Positions 1 through 14,750 are shown, numbered from the stretch's first letter. The stretch: DNA of 64,000 bases from Oxyruncus cristatus (GCA_013399855.1 VXAY01005262.1:619111-683110); one strand, 5' to 3'. The notes: generated from the sequence alone by a model not told the origin. Numbers and translations: made by a program.

Positions 1-542
1 GTACTCAGCACTGGTGAGGCTGCACCTTGAGTCCTGTGTTAAGTTTTGGGCCCCTCACTACAGGAAGGACATTGAGGTGCTGAAGTGTGCCCAGAGAAGG
101 GCAACAAAACTGGTGAAGGTTCTGGATCACAAATCTTATGAGGAACATCTGAGGAAGCTGGGGTTGTTTAGCTTGGAGATGGCTTGAAGGAGACCTTATC
201 ACTGTCTACAGCTACCAAAGGAGGTTATAGGCACGTGGGGATCAGTCTCTTCTCCCCGTTAACAAGGGACAAGATGAGAGGCAATGGTCTCAAGCTGGGT
301 CCAGGGAGGTTTCGATTAGATACTAGGAAAAATTCCTTCAGAGGAAGGGTTGTAAAGCATTGGAACAGGCTTCCCAGGGAAGTGGTGGAGTCACCATCCC
401 TAGAAGTGTTCAAAAAATGTGTGAATATGGCTTTGGGATGTGATTTAATGGTGAACATGGTGGTGATACTAGGTTGATGATTAGACTTGATGATCTTAAA
501 GATCTTTTCCAACCTAAAAGATTCCATGATTCGATGATTCTA
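1..542 (+). mobile_element. CR1 LINE, 3' portion, sense, 5' cut by window edge
   Basis: The left part translates as the end of a CR1 reverse-transcriptase frame ([20 protein letters not shown] at about 47-106). The later part translates in another frame as the usual ORF2 C-terminus (VVKHWNRLPREVVESPSLEV). The copy is therefore frameshifted and has an in-frame stop near 185. It ends in a 3' tail of the type GATCTTTTCCAACCTAAAAG followed by ATTCCATG-like 8-base units, the hallmark of bird CR1. It is inactive. Confidence 0.93.
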
Positions 543-2929
543 AAAAGCATTTGCTCCATAGTTTTATAAAATGTGCCTTCCTGGAACCACATGAATGAAA
601 GCTTGCATCATTAAATGTACTTATATCCTATATTTCGGCCTGGATGGTTCTTGCCACCTGCCACTGTCACTGGTTCAAGCAAAGCTGTCAGCACTTCACG
701 ACCTTCCCAGCAGCACAGCTGCATCACGCTTGGCAGATACTCACCATGGCTTTAACTGTGCACTCTTTGGGAAGCACCATTTCCAGCACCTACTCTCCCA
801 AGTTCATACTCCTTGCAGACACAACCCTTTATGCTCCAGTGTTAATCTGTTTGCCTCCAACCACTGTCTGACCCTTCAGCAGCCCTCTGCATGTTTAGTG
901 GTTTGGGGTGTTTATATATTAGCTTGGCATCACTAGAACAGATGAAACTTCATCATTCCTGTACATAGTGTCAGCAGCAAAGGGAGCTAAGAAGAGGCAG
1001 CTAAACAGAGTTTGTGAGTAAATACTGGGTGACAGGCAGATACTGATACATTCAGTTAGGTTTTATTATTCATATCCCAAAATAAGACTAAGAATGTGAA
1101 CATGCCTATGGCACAGATGGATCTGAGAAGTCATTAATTCAGCTGAATTTGAATAAAAGATTCCACTCAAGACACTCATAAACCACAAATTACTATTATC
1201 CAAAAATAATATGAAATGACCAGTATGAACAAATACTTTTTTTTTTTTGATATGGATGTTTTCATACTGCCTAAAAATAACACAACACTGACTTCATGTT
1301 TACAGAAGGCCTAAGCATTTCGGTCCCCAGGCAATTCACACTGTTTACAGTTATATTTAGACCTGCTCTTAAAAAAAGTGCACTCTTGCTCTTCATCACC
1401 ACTTCAGATGTCAAGCTACCCTATCTCTCCCAGACAGAGATTCTACTAACAAAAGACCAACTTTCAATAAATCCTTCTCTACAGTTGTCATTTCTGCTGC
1501 AAACATTTTGTCACAGTACAAGCTGAATTTCTCTCATTTCCCATTTTCCAGGCTGGCCTCATTCTATTCTCAGGCCTCACCTTGTTTGGTAACAAGGACT
1601 TAGGAGTACAGGTTGGACAACATGTCCTGTTGAAGAGTTCAGTTGACCTGGAAGAACTGACTTACACCAGGTTTTCTCGTCAACAACCTGTTGCTCAGTG
1701 ATGTCAGTCCTTTCTTCAGGAGAAAGCCTTCCACTTTGAACAAAGTCTGTGACATCATAAATTTATGTGAATTCCTCTGGAGACACCACATGCTACCCGC
1801 TCTTTGCCATGCTGGTGGAAGGATGGAAGTGGACTGTTCAAAAAACAGAAAGGGAAGCAACTGTCATTCTGCATCTTGCTAGGATAAAACTGCACTTTCA
1901 CAGATGTCGTGGTCCACTAAGCATATGCCTCCCTCTACTACAGCTTTGAAAGAGTTCAACAAAAGGTGAATTTCTTCTTTGCAAAGGTTGATAGAGGACA
2001 AAAAAAAAATCACAAGAAACTAACCAAGAAACAAAACAATGTGATGATAAAAGACCATCACAAATGATGTAGAAGCAATTTAGCACAGCTGTTCCTAGGT
2101 AGAAAAGAAGAACGGAAAGTTGCAGCTGATGTATTTGTGCAGTTAAATCCAGAGTTTAGATCACAGTTCAAATTCTCAGATAGCTAAGAACTGCACAAGT
2201 TTTGCTATCCTATGGAACTGGAATGAAAAATGGAAAAAACAGGCCTTATATTGCAGTGCATTGAGGCAAAACCTTTGAAAGAGTCTTCATTCAATTTCTC
2301 TGCAAAAATATAGATATCAAATACCTAATTTTCTGTTACTTCCTATCACTGTTATGAATCTATGCTGAAGTGTTTTTCTCACCCAAATGGGTGATTTTGG
2401 AAGAAGGTTATACAGGGAAACCAACCAGAGAGAGACATCAAAATCCCAGACATTCAGATAGTCAGAGAAATTTCTCCATGAAGATGGTCACTTCTGTAGC
2501 CTTGCATTTCTTGCTCCAGTTTTCTTTTTTCAATGTTTCATTGCTTTTGTTACCCCTCCTCTTATTTAATTTCTCATATTCAACCTATCCTCTAAACTTG
2601 TAACATTAGAAAGGTATCTGCTACTCCTCAGATGTTGATATTTCTGGTATGATGCTTCTTTTGCTCTCTGTTGGCTCTGCTTTGTCTATTTTGATTGTAA
2701 GCAGTTATCCAAACCTGTTGTTATTACTGTACAAAAAGCAGTAGGATTTATGTGCTGCCACCCAAGTGACTAGGGGTACAGCAATCAGCAATTAAATCAG
2801 GTCCTGTGACTTTTAATAGAAAATTTATAGGGGTCATTAGGAGTCACATCTCCACTACAGTCTTGCCATTCATAATAGGTGGCTCAAGCCTTTTTAATTT
2901 TGACTTTTTATTTATTTAATATATATACA
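543..2929. other. Intergenic, no gene recognised
   Basis: AT-rich sequence. The 113-codon plus-strand frame at 595-936 has no domain-like pattern, and other open frames are below 80 codons. A T10 run lies near 1240. A mildly C-rich stretch at 640-880 may be old repeat. Confidence 0.6.
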
Positions 2930-3535
2930 GCTGGGACAAGGGCTGACTTGGATCAGAATACAGTGACTCCTCACACAGAAAAAGTAACTGTTTTAAAGAA
3001 AACATTACAGTCCAAATGTTGCCAAACACCTCCAAAATCATCAGGATAACAGAACGTTCTAACACTGCATTTTTAGTGTCAGAAAACAAGGCATTACTTA
3101 ATCCACAGCGGTGGGGCGGGGGGGAGGGGGAAGCGTTGGTGCAGCCGACAAAAGACCAGCCTCCACATAAACACCAATACAACACTTTTTCATCTATTTA
3201 TACATCTTTAACAAACAAAAAAATAATGTTTGTTGGTTCTAAATTACATAATTCCCTTTCATTAATTAGTATTCTATCTTCTACTGGTTGTTGATTTCTA
3301 ACTGTCCATGCTAATTAAGTCCATATTTTTTAGTCCTTTTAGTATCTTTTTCCTCCAGTAGGCACCTTCCATCTCATACCTTGAGTCTTTGTTAGTCTCT
3401 TTATCTTCTGTTTTCTGTAAAGTGTCCTTGTGGTCCATAAATTCTGCACGCCTTGTATCCAATTTCAGTGCTACATCTTTCTTCTCCCAGCATTTGTTCA
3501 TTGAAGCATATCAAGGTTATCTTAACAAAACAAAG
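2930..3535 (-). mobile_element. LTR-like remnant A, minus orientation (boundaries approximate)
   Basis: On the minus strand it has a TATA box TATAAATA at 3195-3202 with AGGCTGGTCTTTTGTCGGCT about 35-50 bp downstream and GTAATTTAGAACCAACAAAC upstream. The same arrangement occurs at 43.8 kb: TATAAATA, then GGTCTTTTGTGAGTTACC, with GTAATTTGTAACCAATGAAT upstream. Two collinear dispersed copies with promoter-like motifs suggest an old endogenous-retrovirus LTR family. No coding interior was seen, and no TG...CA ends could be fixed. A G-rich run lies at 3113-3131. Confidence 0.5.
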
Positions 3536-6500
3536 TTTTAGTAATTTTCCCAAGCTGTGTTCTCACAAAGTCAGCTTATGTTAAATGCTTCTGAATGCTA
3601 GCTGAAAGTGATTTAAGGCCTAACACACCACTCATGATTAAATACAACAATTCATTCAAAGGTTAATTAAATAATTAAAAATTATGAAGGTTATATCATT
3701 TCCAACACAAAGAAGTTCCCTACCACATGGTTAGCACTTTCCTTCTTTGGGGTTTGACGCAGAAGAGACCAAATTTTTAACTAAGCATTTAACAAAAAAC
3801 CTCTGTAAGCTCTTGACAGAATGCAGAAGTTTCATTCATTGAATTTAATAGCTGACACAGCCAATTAAAAAATCTTGGTGAGTAGGAAAATAAAGTTAGC
3901 ATGATACTCTGTGATTGCTCAGATTATAGTAATCTGTCCACTAGCATTCTGGTGAGGGCTATCCTAAATTTCTGAGGCAATTTGTCACACCGCAGAGATG
4001 AAGTTGCCAGCCTCAGCTGTTTCAGTGTACCACTGCACATATCTACTATTTGGGTTTCTGTATCTCTATTACACATTTTTGGCCAATGCTTACCAAGAGT
4101 ATCAGAAGCACTAGCAAGGTACTAGGAGATGAAAATGGATCATGAAGCACTGAAAAGTTTCCAAGGATGTTCTACTGCATTTCTAAAATGATGTTTCACC
4201 TTTTTGATTACTCCTTGCCTAAAGCCAAATTAACACAAATAAATAAAAAATAAAGGCATGTATTTAAAGTCCATTAATATGTTCTGAGTTATTGCATTAT
4301 AGGTCGCTATCATTTAGAGAAACAGTACAATTTTGGTCTAGGTGGACTTAGAAATGAATAGCTTAAGGGTGACTAAGTACTTTCTAGCTCATCATATATA
4401 GACATAGTTGAAGGTGACAAATAAAATGACTTTTGGCAGTTGCACTCCATTCCCCACAGAACAAGAGTCAAATTCAGAATACATGCAATAAAAGAATGCT
4501 GCATACATGGTACTACTGACTTTGACAGGTTGAAACAACCTCAGTAGGATAGTAAGGACAGACTGAAACAAATAAGGCCTCATAGAGGTGTCTGCAGTGT
4601 TTGGGGATTATTCAAGTGGCAGAAGTGATGGAAAACTAATATATTGCTTTCCTATAGCAAAAAATGCTTCATGCCTGCCTCTCCCTCGCCTTGGTTTCTA
4701 AGCTAATAACTGCTGCATAAATACCTCGTTGTAACATGAACTCGTATGTTCAGGGTAAAGATGGTGTAACTGTATTGCCCTATAATAATGAAGTGTACAC
4801 AGAAATAACAAGGAATTATCCCACGTAGAATAAGACATTTACAGATAACCTAATAATACAGAAGAATACAGGCCTAGTGCACTAGCAGAGGCTTGAGAAG
4901 TGAAGAAACATGGGGAGTAGAGAGGAGTATAGGCATGAGAAAATAAATGATGGGGCACAGGCCTGGTACTGAAAACCCTGAAGCTATAAACAACTCACCA
5001 GTGACCACTAAAAGTGATCATGCAACTAGACAAAAGGGGGTTTAGCAAAGAAAAAATAGTAGAATCCAACAAATGTAAAAGGCACAAAATTTGGATTGAA
5101 GCTGCAGAACAATGAGGAATGACGGCTGATAAAGAAAAAGCAATAGCAAAGGCAAACATACAAAAACAGTCTCACAGAGATCCTACCACAGAGAAGAAAC
5201 CAGGAACATGAACATTATTCTCAGCAAACTGGCAAAGAAACCACAGTAGCACCCTCATTAACACCAGAATGAAACCACTGGCCTTATGTCCCAGAAGTGA
5301 AGAGGAAGAGAAAGCAAAACAGTTTCTGACCCTTTCCCTCCTAAGGAGCATTGAATAACAATTTGAATTCTTTTTTTCATTATTATTAAACTTTTCTGCA
5401 TAGATGTATTCTTTTGTAATAATTGCATTTGGACCAGTAATGGTTCTTGGATTAGACTATTAAGATTTCAATTATGTTAGCACTATATTCTTGGCTTTAT
5501 GTGAGGTGTGTCTCATTTCTGCCCATAGAAAAAGTCTGGAGTGCAACAGTGGTTGGCATTCTAACTACACAGAAGTTCCTAAAAGAAAAATGGAACAAAA
5601 GCTAAGGAAATGTCATCTTCTGCAGACAAACTTAATTATTCAGTAATAATTATTAAAAAAAGGAAAGGCAATTATTCAAATATTTTGCTTACTCTCCCAA
5701 ATACTTCTATAACATTGTTGTGTATAATTGGGACTGTATCTCTAATTTTGAGACTACTGTACTCTGTTCTCCTTCATGGTATGCTGGTTTATTTTCAAAC
5801 AAGTTAATAAGATCATATTATAAAAACCCTTAGAGGCCAAAATGTTAGTTAGTATGTCAGAAAACCTACTACTATTGCTACTCAAATTAGCTATATTTTG
5901 CCAGAATATATTTATGCACCACTTGTACTTATTTCTTCCAATGACAACACTGTCTGTTACACAAAAATTATCTTCACTACCCATGTTTACCATTCTAAAA
6001 TATTCACTGACTGTCACACTTCTCAGTCTTTATTTTGCCAAGCTAGAAAGCTTTTTTAAATTTCCCAGTGAGACAAACTCCTATTTTCCCATAACATCAT
6101 TAACCCTTATTTTTACTCATTTCAGTTAGACTCCATTTCTTCTGAACATAAGAACTGATAGTCTTATTACTAATCCTTACTGTTAATCCTTAAGTGCTTG
6201 CCTTGTCCTTTGTACTGTTAGATTTATTGTTAGATTACATCATGCTTTAGTCGCTTTCGTTCACAGTGCTGTCCAGCTTCCTTTGCTATTGCTCTCCACA
6301 TTTTCTTGAGAATCTGTCAGCACGTTGCAAGCACACATTGAACAGTACATTTAAAAAGTGTAATTTTGTGCCTCGATAACTTATGAAGTTAATAAATATT
6401 ATCAGTTCCAACTCCAAGCTCAGAGGAAAACTATTTGAAAGCTCCTTTTATTTTAGTAATTTCCCTGTCAGTATAACCTACTTACTGCTTAATCTATTCC

Positions 6501-7875
6501 ATACATAACTCCCACATTTTATTTCAGGCCCCACCTAAATCTACCTACTGCTTTCCCACGTGGCATGATGTCAAATGCTTTATTGAAATCTATACATATT
6601 AATTATTTTCAGTTTCTTTTGACTGGCCAATCATCCTTTCAGTCAAAGAAAAATATCAGGTCAGCTGGTACTATAAAAATATTCAAGCTTGAACTTTTAT
6701 GACAGCCTGTTTTCCAGCTTCTTCTATTAATTCAAAAGAATCAAATTCCTGCGGTCGAAGGTCTTGCATCCCACGGCCATCAAAGCAAACTATTTCAAAG
6801 TACAGTATTTGACTTTTTTTCCTATCTTATTACATGCTGAACAGAAAATGATCGACAGTTTTATGTTGATATCTGTAATTGAAGATCTACACAGCTCTGC
6901 CCAACCCATAACCTGTACAATTCTATACACAGTTCTTCAACATCAGGAGGCTTTAACCACCACTGAAAAAGCAAGAACATATTAACTAAGCAGTTATTTA
7001 AAGGACACTTTTACAACAAAGTGGAGAATGGTCTGTCCATAAATATAATTGCCATTTCAGCAGTACAGCATCCTTTTGACCTCACCTTTTATCAGTGTAA
7101 CTTGCATCAAAACTATAAGCTTTGAAAATTTCAGGTGAAGAAACTGAATATTTTCCCAAGCACTTAGATGACATTCCAAGCACTTACGAGTATCTGGCCT
7201 AACTGACTTCCTCCCTCTGTTTACATGTAACTGTCTTGTCCATGATCTTCAAAAGCTGAAAGGTACTAAATGCCTGCATATACCTGTAAAACAAAAGCAG
7301 ATCAAACCATGCATCTTCTTTACTGTTAAATAGAGTTCTAGCATTAACTAGTAATCTTCAAAATGATTCCTGACAAGGACCCAGTTCAGACATTAGCACA
7401 GGATGGGGACCATTATCAAATCTGCAGTTTTCTCATGGTATGTAGCTTCCTGGTTTTAAGGCTAAGAAAGTTTAAAAGTAGCAGTGCAGGCTATTCCATG
7501 TCAATATAGTGGGTTTCAATGCTCAGAAACATTCCTGAGCATGCTTATTTGTGTAAGTATACATACGTACAGCCTAGGCATATAGCTATTGAGGAAATCT
7601 TACACTGCAAATTAAAAAATAAGTGTAAACAGATCCCTTTAAGCTTTAATATACACAGAACAAGAAATCAATTAGTAATTCCTCATTTTTTCCTTTTCCC
7701 AGTCTGGAAACATATAGGGACTAAAAGACTGCACTAAGAAGAATTATTTTGTGCCATACAAAGTTATAGCCTCAGACACTCTCCTCATCTATAGGTATTT
7801 GATCCAGGAAACTTTTCCACAGACAGACAACCTCACATCATGCAAATAATATCTTTATTTTCACCCCTCTAATTA
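3536..7875. other. Intergenic, no gene recognised
   Basis: AT-rich, with only short unsupported frames. The only structure I could suggest is the decayed LINE remnant near 6.5 kb, listed separately. Confidence 0.6.
6480..6690 (-). mobile_element. Possible ancient CR1/L3-like LINE reverse-transcriptase remnant, antisense
   Basis: The stretch with ATGTCAAATGCTTTATTGAA and the following TCAGTCAAAGAAAAATATCAGG resembles the reversed RT segment of old CR1/L3 LINEs (AAxGCTTTAxTxAAxTC, later AAAAAxGAxATCAGGTT). It is highly decayed and the boundaries are guesses. Confidence 0.35.
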
Positions 7876-7975
7876 GAATAATGGAATCACGGAATCATTA
7901 AGGTTGGAAAAGACCTTCAAGATCATCAAGATGAAACTTCAGCCAAATACCACCATGCCTACTAAATCATATATT
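7876..7975 (-). mobile_element. CR1 LINE 3' end fragment, antisense
   Basis: The + strand reads GGTTGGAAAAGACCTTCAAG within the typical reversed CR1 3' end, preceded by a remnant of the 8-base tail (ATGGAATCACGGAATCAT). It is severely 5' truncated at about 100 bp, the usual state of bird CR1 copies. Confidence 0.88.
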
Positions 7976-8019
7976 GCAAATTACCAGGAAGCTTGATCAG
8001 CAACTGAATGTATACCAGA

Positions 8020-8400
8020 GATAAGACACCTAGAGGTCCCAGTGGCCCCAGTCAGATTTTTTCTGGGGCCAGCTTCCACACCACAGGCCTCAGAGGCCAC
8101 TTCATCTCAGCCCTATGTGGCAGTTGTAGAGGAGTACCAGCTCCCAGCTCTACCACACACCCCACGGTTCCCAACCCTGACCTGTGTGACTGACTTCCCA
8201 GCCTGACCTCGGGCCTGCCTCATCACCACAAACCCAGCAACAAGTCTCAGTTGTTGCTTAAGCTTGTCTGTCAGCTCTGGGTCTGCCCGGCTTGCTTCAT
8301 CCAGATGGCAAGGGCCACATCACGGGCTGACCACACATCATACTCAGCTTCCCACTCCCTAGGGAGCAGCCAGCCCCTGCTATTCCCTGACAGCGTGCAT
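8020..8400. repeat. GC-rich island in AT-rich flank, probably an old retroelement
   Basis: A sharply bounded C-rich block of about 380 bp containing CCAGCCTGACCTCGGGCCTG, directly right of the CR1 fragment at 7.9 kb. Composition suggests an inserted LTR or SINE-like sequence. No family was recognised and the 61-codon frame in it has no motifs. Confidence 0.3.
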
Positions 8401-11400
8401 CAGTAATCAATCTCTTGATAAAGAATGGATTTTGGGTTTTTTCCAATATTTCTTTTGAGATTCTGTGACATACATACTAACCCTATTCATTGCACCGGAT
8501 CAATGCGACTACATGAGCCACATCAATTCGCCAGGCCAAAATGCAAATTTTCAGCCTAGAAAAATGTTGCTATTGGAGCTCCTAGGAGGATGGCTTAGGG
8601 AACAGTCTTATTTAATACTTACATTCATGGCCTTGGCTTGAGGAGTTGATATGTACTAAAGAGGTCTAGTAGTGGCACAAAGTTGACAGGGATACAAGCT
8701 AAAGCAGAAATACGCTGGGAAAAATAAAAAAACCTTGCAAAACTGAAATAATACAAACTGAATGAGATCTAACTCAACCAAACCCAAGCACGGGAAGCTG
8801 GCAGCTTCCCACATGACCTTCTACTATAAGCATGAAAAACATCAGTTGAATATGACAAAGGGGAGACCTTAATGGACTAGTTCGGTGTCTGATGGCTGCA
8901 CATGAACTCTGTGAAGTGTCTGCAGAACAAAAACATGAACAAAAGTAGTCCAACTCTGTTGTGACCAGAGTGCATTAGATACATTCCTACAACATATTTT
9001 CTAGTCAAGCTTTGTCCAAAGTCAATCCAGTTAACACTCTGGGAAACCACTCTGCAATGCAAACCAAAGCTCAGTAAGAGGACACAATCAGGACACTTGC
9101 TTCAAAGGTTCATTCTCCTTCTGAATTAAAACATATGATTGTTATCATTACAACACTGCCAGTCTTAAGTCACACATAGTTTGAGGTGGACAAAATCTTA
9201 TCTTTCCATAGACCCAGGTACCCTCCCTGAAGTTAATCTACAGCAGAAGGTATTTTAGCAGATGCTCTCAGACTTGTTTTTTCCCCAAGAAAAGTATTTA
9301 GCTCATCCCCCACCCCATGGCATGAAAGCACTATTCTGTATAATCAAAATCACAGGTGAAGCACATTCTGTATTAAACAGGCATTGCTGTGGCTTGTTTG
9401 AGAAGTGGAAAGCTAGTCACTCTTCTATCCTGCCCTATGCTCATTAAATGCAAGCTTAAGAAAGGCCAAGCTGAATTAATTTGTGTTATCTGGTCTGGCC
9501 TTTTTTTTTCCTCCTTTCCTTTAGACCATCAATAAAAGATTAGTTGTGAATGGCTGATTTGTTCCATTTCCAGCAGGTACACTCCAGGCTCACTGCAAGG
9601 CTTTTCATTTTAAAAGTGTTTTTGACATAACATTGCTATGTTACCATCTGCCTGAGTGACAAATACCAGCTAAACAGCTTTATTGGGACACTCTGTCCCT
9701 TAACACCCAAACTATGCTAAACTTCCAGGGGCAGTTTTAAATATCTTCAAACCAAAAGCAAACACTACAGCTTGTACTATATGGAATACATTGAAAGGTT
9801 ATACTAGAATATACAGTATAAGAAGGCCGTACAGAGAAAGGCAAGTGAAAAACAGATACCGTATGCATTATTTACTAAGAATGAGAAAAAAGCCCCAACA
9901 GTCTACAATCCAAGCCGTGCTCTTTTTTCCATCTCATGATGGATGTCATAACGAGCTGCAAGACAGAAAAACGAATGAAAGAAGTGAGCCCTTTCCCTTG
10001 GAGGCAGACTAGGAGTCTGAAGACTTTCTGTACTTCATGGCATATACTGAAAGAGCAAAGGTCCTTTGCTGCCATCACCTGGCATAAATGAAATGAGAAA
10101 AAGAAACTTCAAGCAATACAGTCAAAACTCATTATCTTATGTGCTCTTATGTGGATACAATGACAACATAGCCTTGGTTCCTCAGAGAAACAGGGAAATT
10201 AGAAAACGGTATCCCTCAAGAGAAATAGATATATCTTCATTCAACATCTACACAATGGAACCAAGCATGACCTCTGCAAAACACAGATACCATTCTACAT
10301 CCCAGCATGGCCAGGGCTTCCAGACCTGGTTTGTTCACAGAGAGATCTGTAGAATTAAACCTGCAGTTACCAAAGCGATAAGAAAACAAAATAAGACTCC
10401 AGGAGATTTAGGAGAAAAAGTAAGAATGTAAATCAGAATCATCAGGTGTATCAGATATAAAGGCAGCGGGGCTGTCAAATCTCCATTTCTTGATTATGGT
10501 AAAATTAAATATTATCAGCTTTCTTTATGTTCCACACTGACACAAAAATAGACTCTGGTGGTGTTTGGAGAGAAACAGACACAAAATAGTGTTCTAATCC
10601 ACAAATATGTGTAATTTGTCTGCTCTTCAGTAGATGCCATATAAAAAGATTATCCTACGGTTTAATGTGACAGACAGTACTACAGCTGAAACCAACAAAA
10701 GAATAAAAGAGACAATGATCACTGAATGTCCCTCATCCTCCACTGTATAATCATCCAGGAGGGGACTGATCCACAAAATACTGAAGATACACTAAGAAAC
10801 GAGTAAGAGCTTCCCTACTTAAACAGGCACCTCAAAGCATTATTTGGTTCAAAAATAAAGATTATCCAGTAGCTTTGGATCACTTCTCAGAGATTTTTGT
10901 ATCCACTGTTTTAACTCACTGCACTGATTTAGTTCTAAAAATACTCAGATGGTATGTGGACCAGCTCTATATTGTCTGCTGTTTTCAGATATCATTAAAG
11001 AGTTTTAAGACTTTCAAAATAAAACAGGGAAAAGTATTCACTTTGAATGAAGTCTGTACGCTCAGGAGGGAAATAGTTCCGTAGCTTGACATTCAATAAA
11101 TTGTCTTTTCTTATTCAATGAGGTAAAGAAAAATGTTGATGTTGCATTTCAAAGTCTGAAAGGATGAAATTTCAGGAAAGCTGCAAGTTCAAAGAGTAGA
11201 AAACTCAAAATACTGATGTAACACCTTTCTCCATTTTTTTTAAGTGTGTGTTAACAAGGGGGTAAAGATGTACCATAACTGTCACTTTGCTGGTTCCTGA
11301 ACACCTGGCAAAAGCTGTCCACTGAGGCTTTGATGTGGACAAAGGTTAGTGACCTGTATTCCCCAGGTTTTGTGGATGCAACACTAGTAAAAAGCCTAGG

Positions 11401-11889
11401 CATAAAATTCTTCAGTTGATACAGATATTTATGGCTCTTTCATATGAGATACCTATTTCTAATGTTTCACTGTGTCCCTTTTCAAATCAGGTCAGAAAGA
11501 AAAGACCAAAAAATTTAAATCAAAATGGGCACACGCTCACTTCAAATTTTAATTAAATCCTTGTGCCCACTTTTGAAGATGTTTCTTAGGTGTAACACCT
11601 GGTCAAAAGTAACAGGCATCACTAACTATGAAAACCAGCAAAAGCAAAAACATCAGCATAACCACTAATTTTAGTTTTGCATGCATCTCCTTAGCTTAAA
11701 AAAGAAGCAAAGCACCTATGGGAAGGACTTCAAAATCTGCTAAAAACTTTAGAAGCCCATATTCTACTGGAAGTCAGAGAGGTGAAGATTATTATGATAT
11801 TTATATAGTGGTTTTTCAAGGTTCTGTTGGATCAACAGGATCAAATTTCCACTTCTGTGTATATGCTTTGTCACATATACATAGAAGCA

Positions 11890-12115
11890 AAGAATCATGG
11901 AATAATGCAGGTTGGAAGATACTTTTGAATCATCTTGTAAATCATCTTGCCCAAGTCCCTGTTCAAAGCAGAGCCACTTGTAAAGTTAGAGCAGGTTGCT
12001 CAGGGTCTCATGCAGACAAGATTTGGAAAGCTCCAAGGATGAGTATTCTGCATGCTCTGCAGGTAACTCTTTTCACCTTTGTCAGTTCATTCAAACAATC
12101 TGACTCTCATCTGTA
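11890..12115 (-). mobile_element. CR1 LINE fragment, antisense
   Basis: Begins with the reversed tail (GAATCATGGAATAATGCAGG) and continues with CR1-like sequence (GCAGGTTGCTCAGGGTCTCA, then GGAAAGCTCCAAGGATGAGT). Divergent; the right boundary is approximate. Confidence 0.75.
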
Positions 12116-14719
12116 AGCTGGAGTAAGGACACAACCTTACTTCAAGCAGTTTTATGGGAATAAATTCAGAGCCTATGACACATATTATTGATTAGGAGAC
12201 CTACACACACACACAATCAATGTATCTAATTCTCATGCATTTGAATATCTCTTTGCTAATATTTAAAAACTTGGAAATGTAATACTCAAAGGTCATGGAT
12301 ATCAAATACTTCTAGAAGGCAATTCCGATTTAAAGATCCATTTTGGAATACTTTTGAATAGTGTAATATTTAAAACTATAAAAGAAACTCGAATTACCTG
12401 TTTGATGAACCTCTACAATGTGTTCTTATTTTTTTTAAAAGACAATAAAAGCTTCTTTAGAGGAACTGCTCATTACCTTGTTTCTGCAAAGCATATTGCA
12501 AAACAAACCATTCTGTTTTCTTGCCTTATCCCCATTTTAGTTCAGGCCTTTTAGAGCCGCTATAAAACAAAATTGTACTACTATCTTTTAATAAACCCAT
12601 TCAGACTTTATAGGTAATTGGTTTTGCCATAGAGTGACCCTCCCTCAGTTCAGGCACAGCTGTAGACTGCCAAGCAACAACTTTAGTCTAAAATATTTCC
12701 TGATACATTTTCTTTAGATGAAGTTAATGGCCCTGAGTCATCGCCTCAGGCTATCAACCCTCTCAATCAGTCATTAATCCCCTGAAATTGCCCAGAGCCT
12801 CAACTGTTATTGCTTAAACAGACTAAATTAGGTTTTGAACAAACAGAACAAATGAAGGTCAATATCAGGAGACAGAATTCAGTAAAAATTAAAGAAAATT
12901 TTGAGAAGGATTTAATAGGTCTGGATCAGTTCAAGAGATACAAGGACTTGATCACAAGGTCTTCTCTAGTTAGCGAGGACAAGACCAGAAGAACAGGGAG
13001 TTTACCTCTGACTTGAATGAGATTTAAGTCAGATGTTTAATGCTATAAGCAATCACTTCTAGCGCAGGGTCAGGTCATAAAAGGTGCCTGTACTGTCAAA
13101 GCACTGAAAACAAAGTATAGTTGCGTAGTATTTTTAATTATCCTGGTATAGACAATGCATTTCAAATACACTGTCACAGAATTCTACTGATATTGGAAAT
13201 GCTTTTTTCTAGACTTTACAAAAAGTATTTGGGAGCTACCTTTATGATGGGTTTTGTTTGCCCCCAGCACACACAGATAGGACAGGAAAGCATAATGCTC
13301 TTCAGCATTACAAATTATATGCATGAATCCTTGTAAAATTTGCTTTTTCCTTTTCCCTCTTCATTTTCCAGCCTCATTAATTAGTCATTGCTATTGCTAT
13401 TAAGCAGTTATAATCAGAATTCCTAACCAGGAAACAAGAAACTTACCAGCTCTCTTTAGATTACTTTGTTTGCTTGTATGATGTAGTCAGCTGACTACAC
13501 CTGGCCCACAGAAGACGTCCTGCAAAGGCAAATACTCGACTTCTACAAAACCAGTTGAGGTTGCACCACTAACAGCATCTTCCTCCTCAGCTCCTGGGGA
13601 ATTCATACATGAGTGTACACAGCAGCAGCATATGGGCTAGTGAGGCTTAATGGACCACAATCAACTCAAATGCAGTACAGATATTTAGCAACAAGAAAGC
13701 AAAAATAGAGCACAACATTGATAAGCCTAATCAAAATAACACTTTCCTAATTATGGATTGTATGACATATGTATGTAACTCTTACAGAGAATAACAGGGC
13801 AGAATTACAGTAATTCAGAAGCTGTAAGCATCGATAATAAACTAGTGTTGTAGAAGTAAAAAACACATCATGTAACATCTGTAGAAAATGTCTATGTCAT
13901 CATTTTATAGACCATTAAGTAACCAGTGAAACATGTAGGTTAGATAATGCCAAATAATTAGGTAAACGGGTGCCTCAAGTTGATCACTTCAGTCCACACA
14001 GGGAGTTAACGGGACAGAGAGGACTGATTTTCACATACATTCATTATTTTTTTCGGAAATGCTGTACAAGAAAACCTACTTGGTTTTGCATGGTCTCTGC
14101 TAGAGCTCCTACATGTTACCACAGTACTAATAAATAAATCATTACATTTACACAAGTAGAGTCACTGGCTACCACCATAACATAAGCAAAGATTATGCTG
14201 AAAGGTTTATCATTTTCTTCTAATTAATACCTGATTTTTGTTAGCAATACCTGGCTTTCAAAACTTTCCAATGCAGTGTAACAGCATAGGAACTGTGTGA
14301 GCTTTGGTCACACATGATCTATATTGCAAAAACCAGTTCTTGCTATCTTTTTTGAGTATCACAGACTGTGCCTGCCATGTAAGAGGGTAGATAGGATAAT
14401 TTTATCCTAATTTCCACTTTTGTCTCAGATAAATAAATGCAGCAAAGACATAGACACCCTTTTACACTTAACAATAAAGCCATTATGTTAATCCACCCAC
14501 CAAATTTTTACTTCCTACTCAGCTATTTAGAACTTGGGAAGATCACATACAATGTTTAAAATCTGTTATTGTCTATCGGGTCTCTTATTAAGCCAATAAT
14601 ATGCACTGACTAATGCACAGCCACATAAAACTACATAAAAACATATTTTAATCTCTTTTTATTCCTGCCTTATTCTGGACAATAAGCTTGTGAGCAAAAT
14701 TTGCGGCAGTTTAGAATTC

Positions 14720-14750
14720 CTTTTTTTTTTTTTCTTTCTTTTTTTTTTGG
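14720..14750 (+). repeat. Poly(T) tract
   Basis: Two long T runs broken by CTTTC. It could be the antisense tail of a retrocopy, but no retrocopy was recognised beside it. Confidence 0.85.

Noticed and set aside
184..477. 97-codon frame at the left end as a host gene
   Set aside because: It is the C-terminal part of a CR1 LINE ORF2 (WNRLPREVVESPSLEVFK), not a cellular gene, and is broken from the preceding RT segment by a frameshift.
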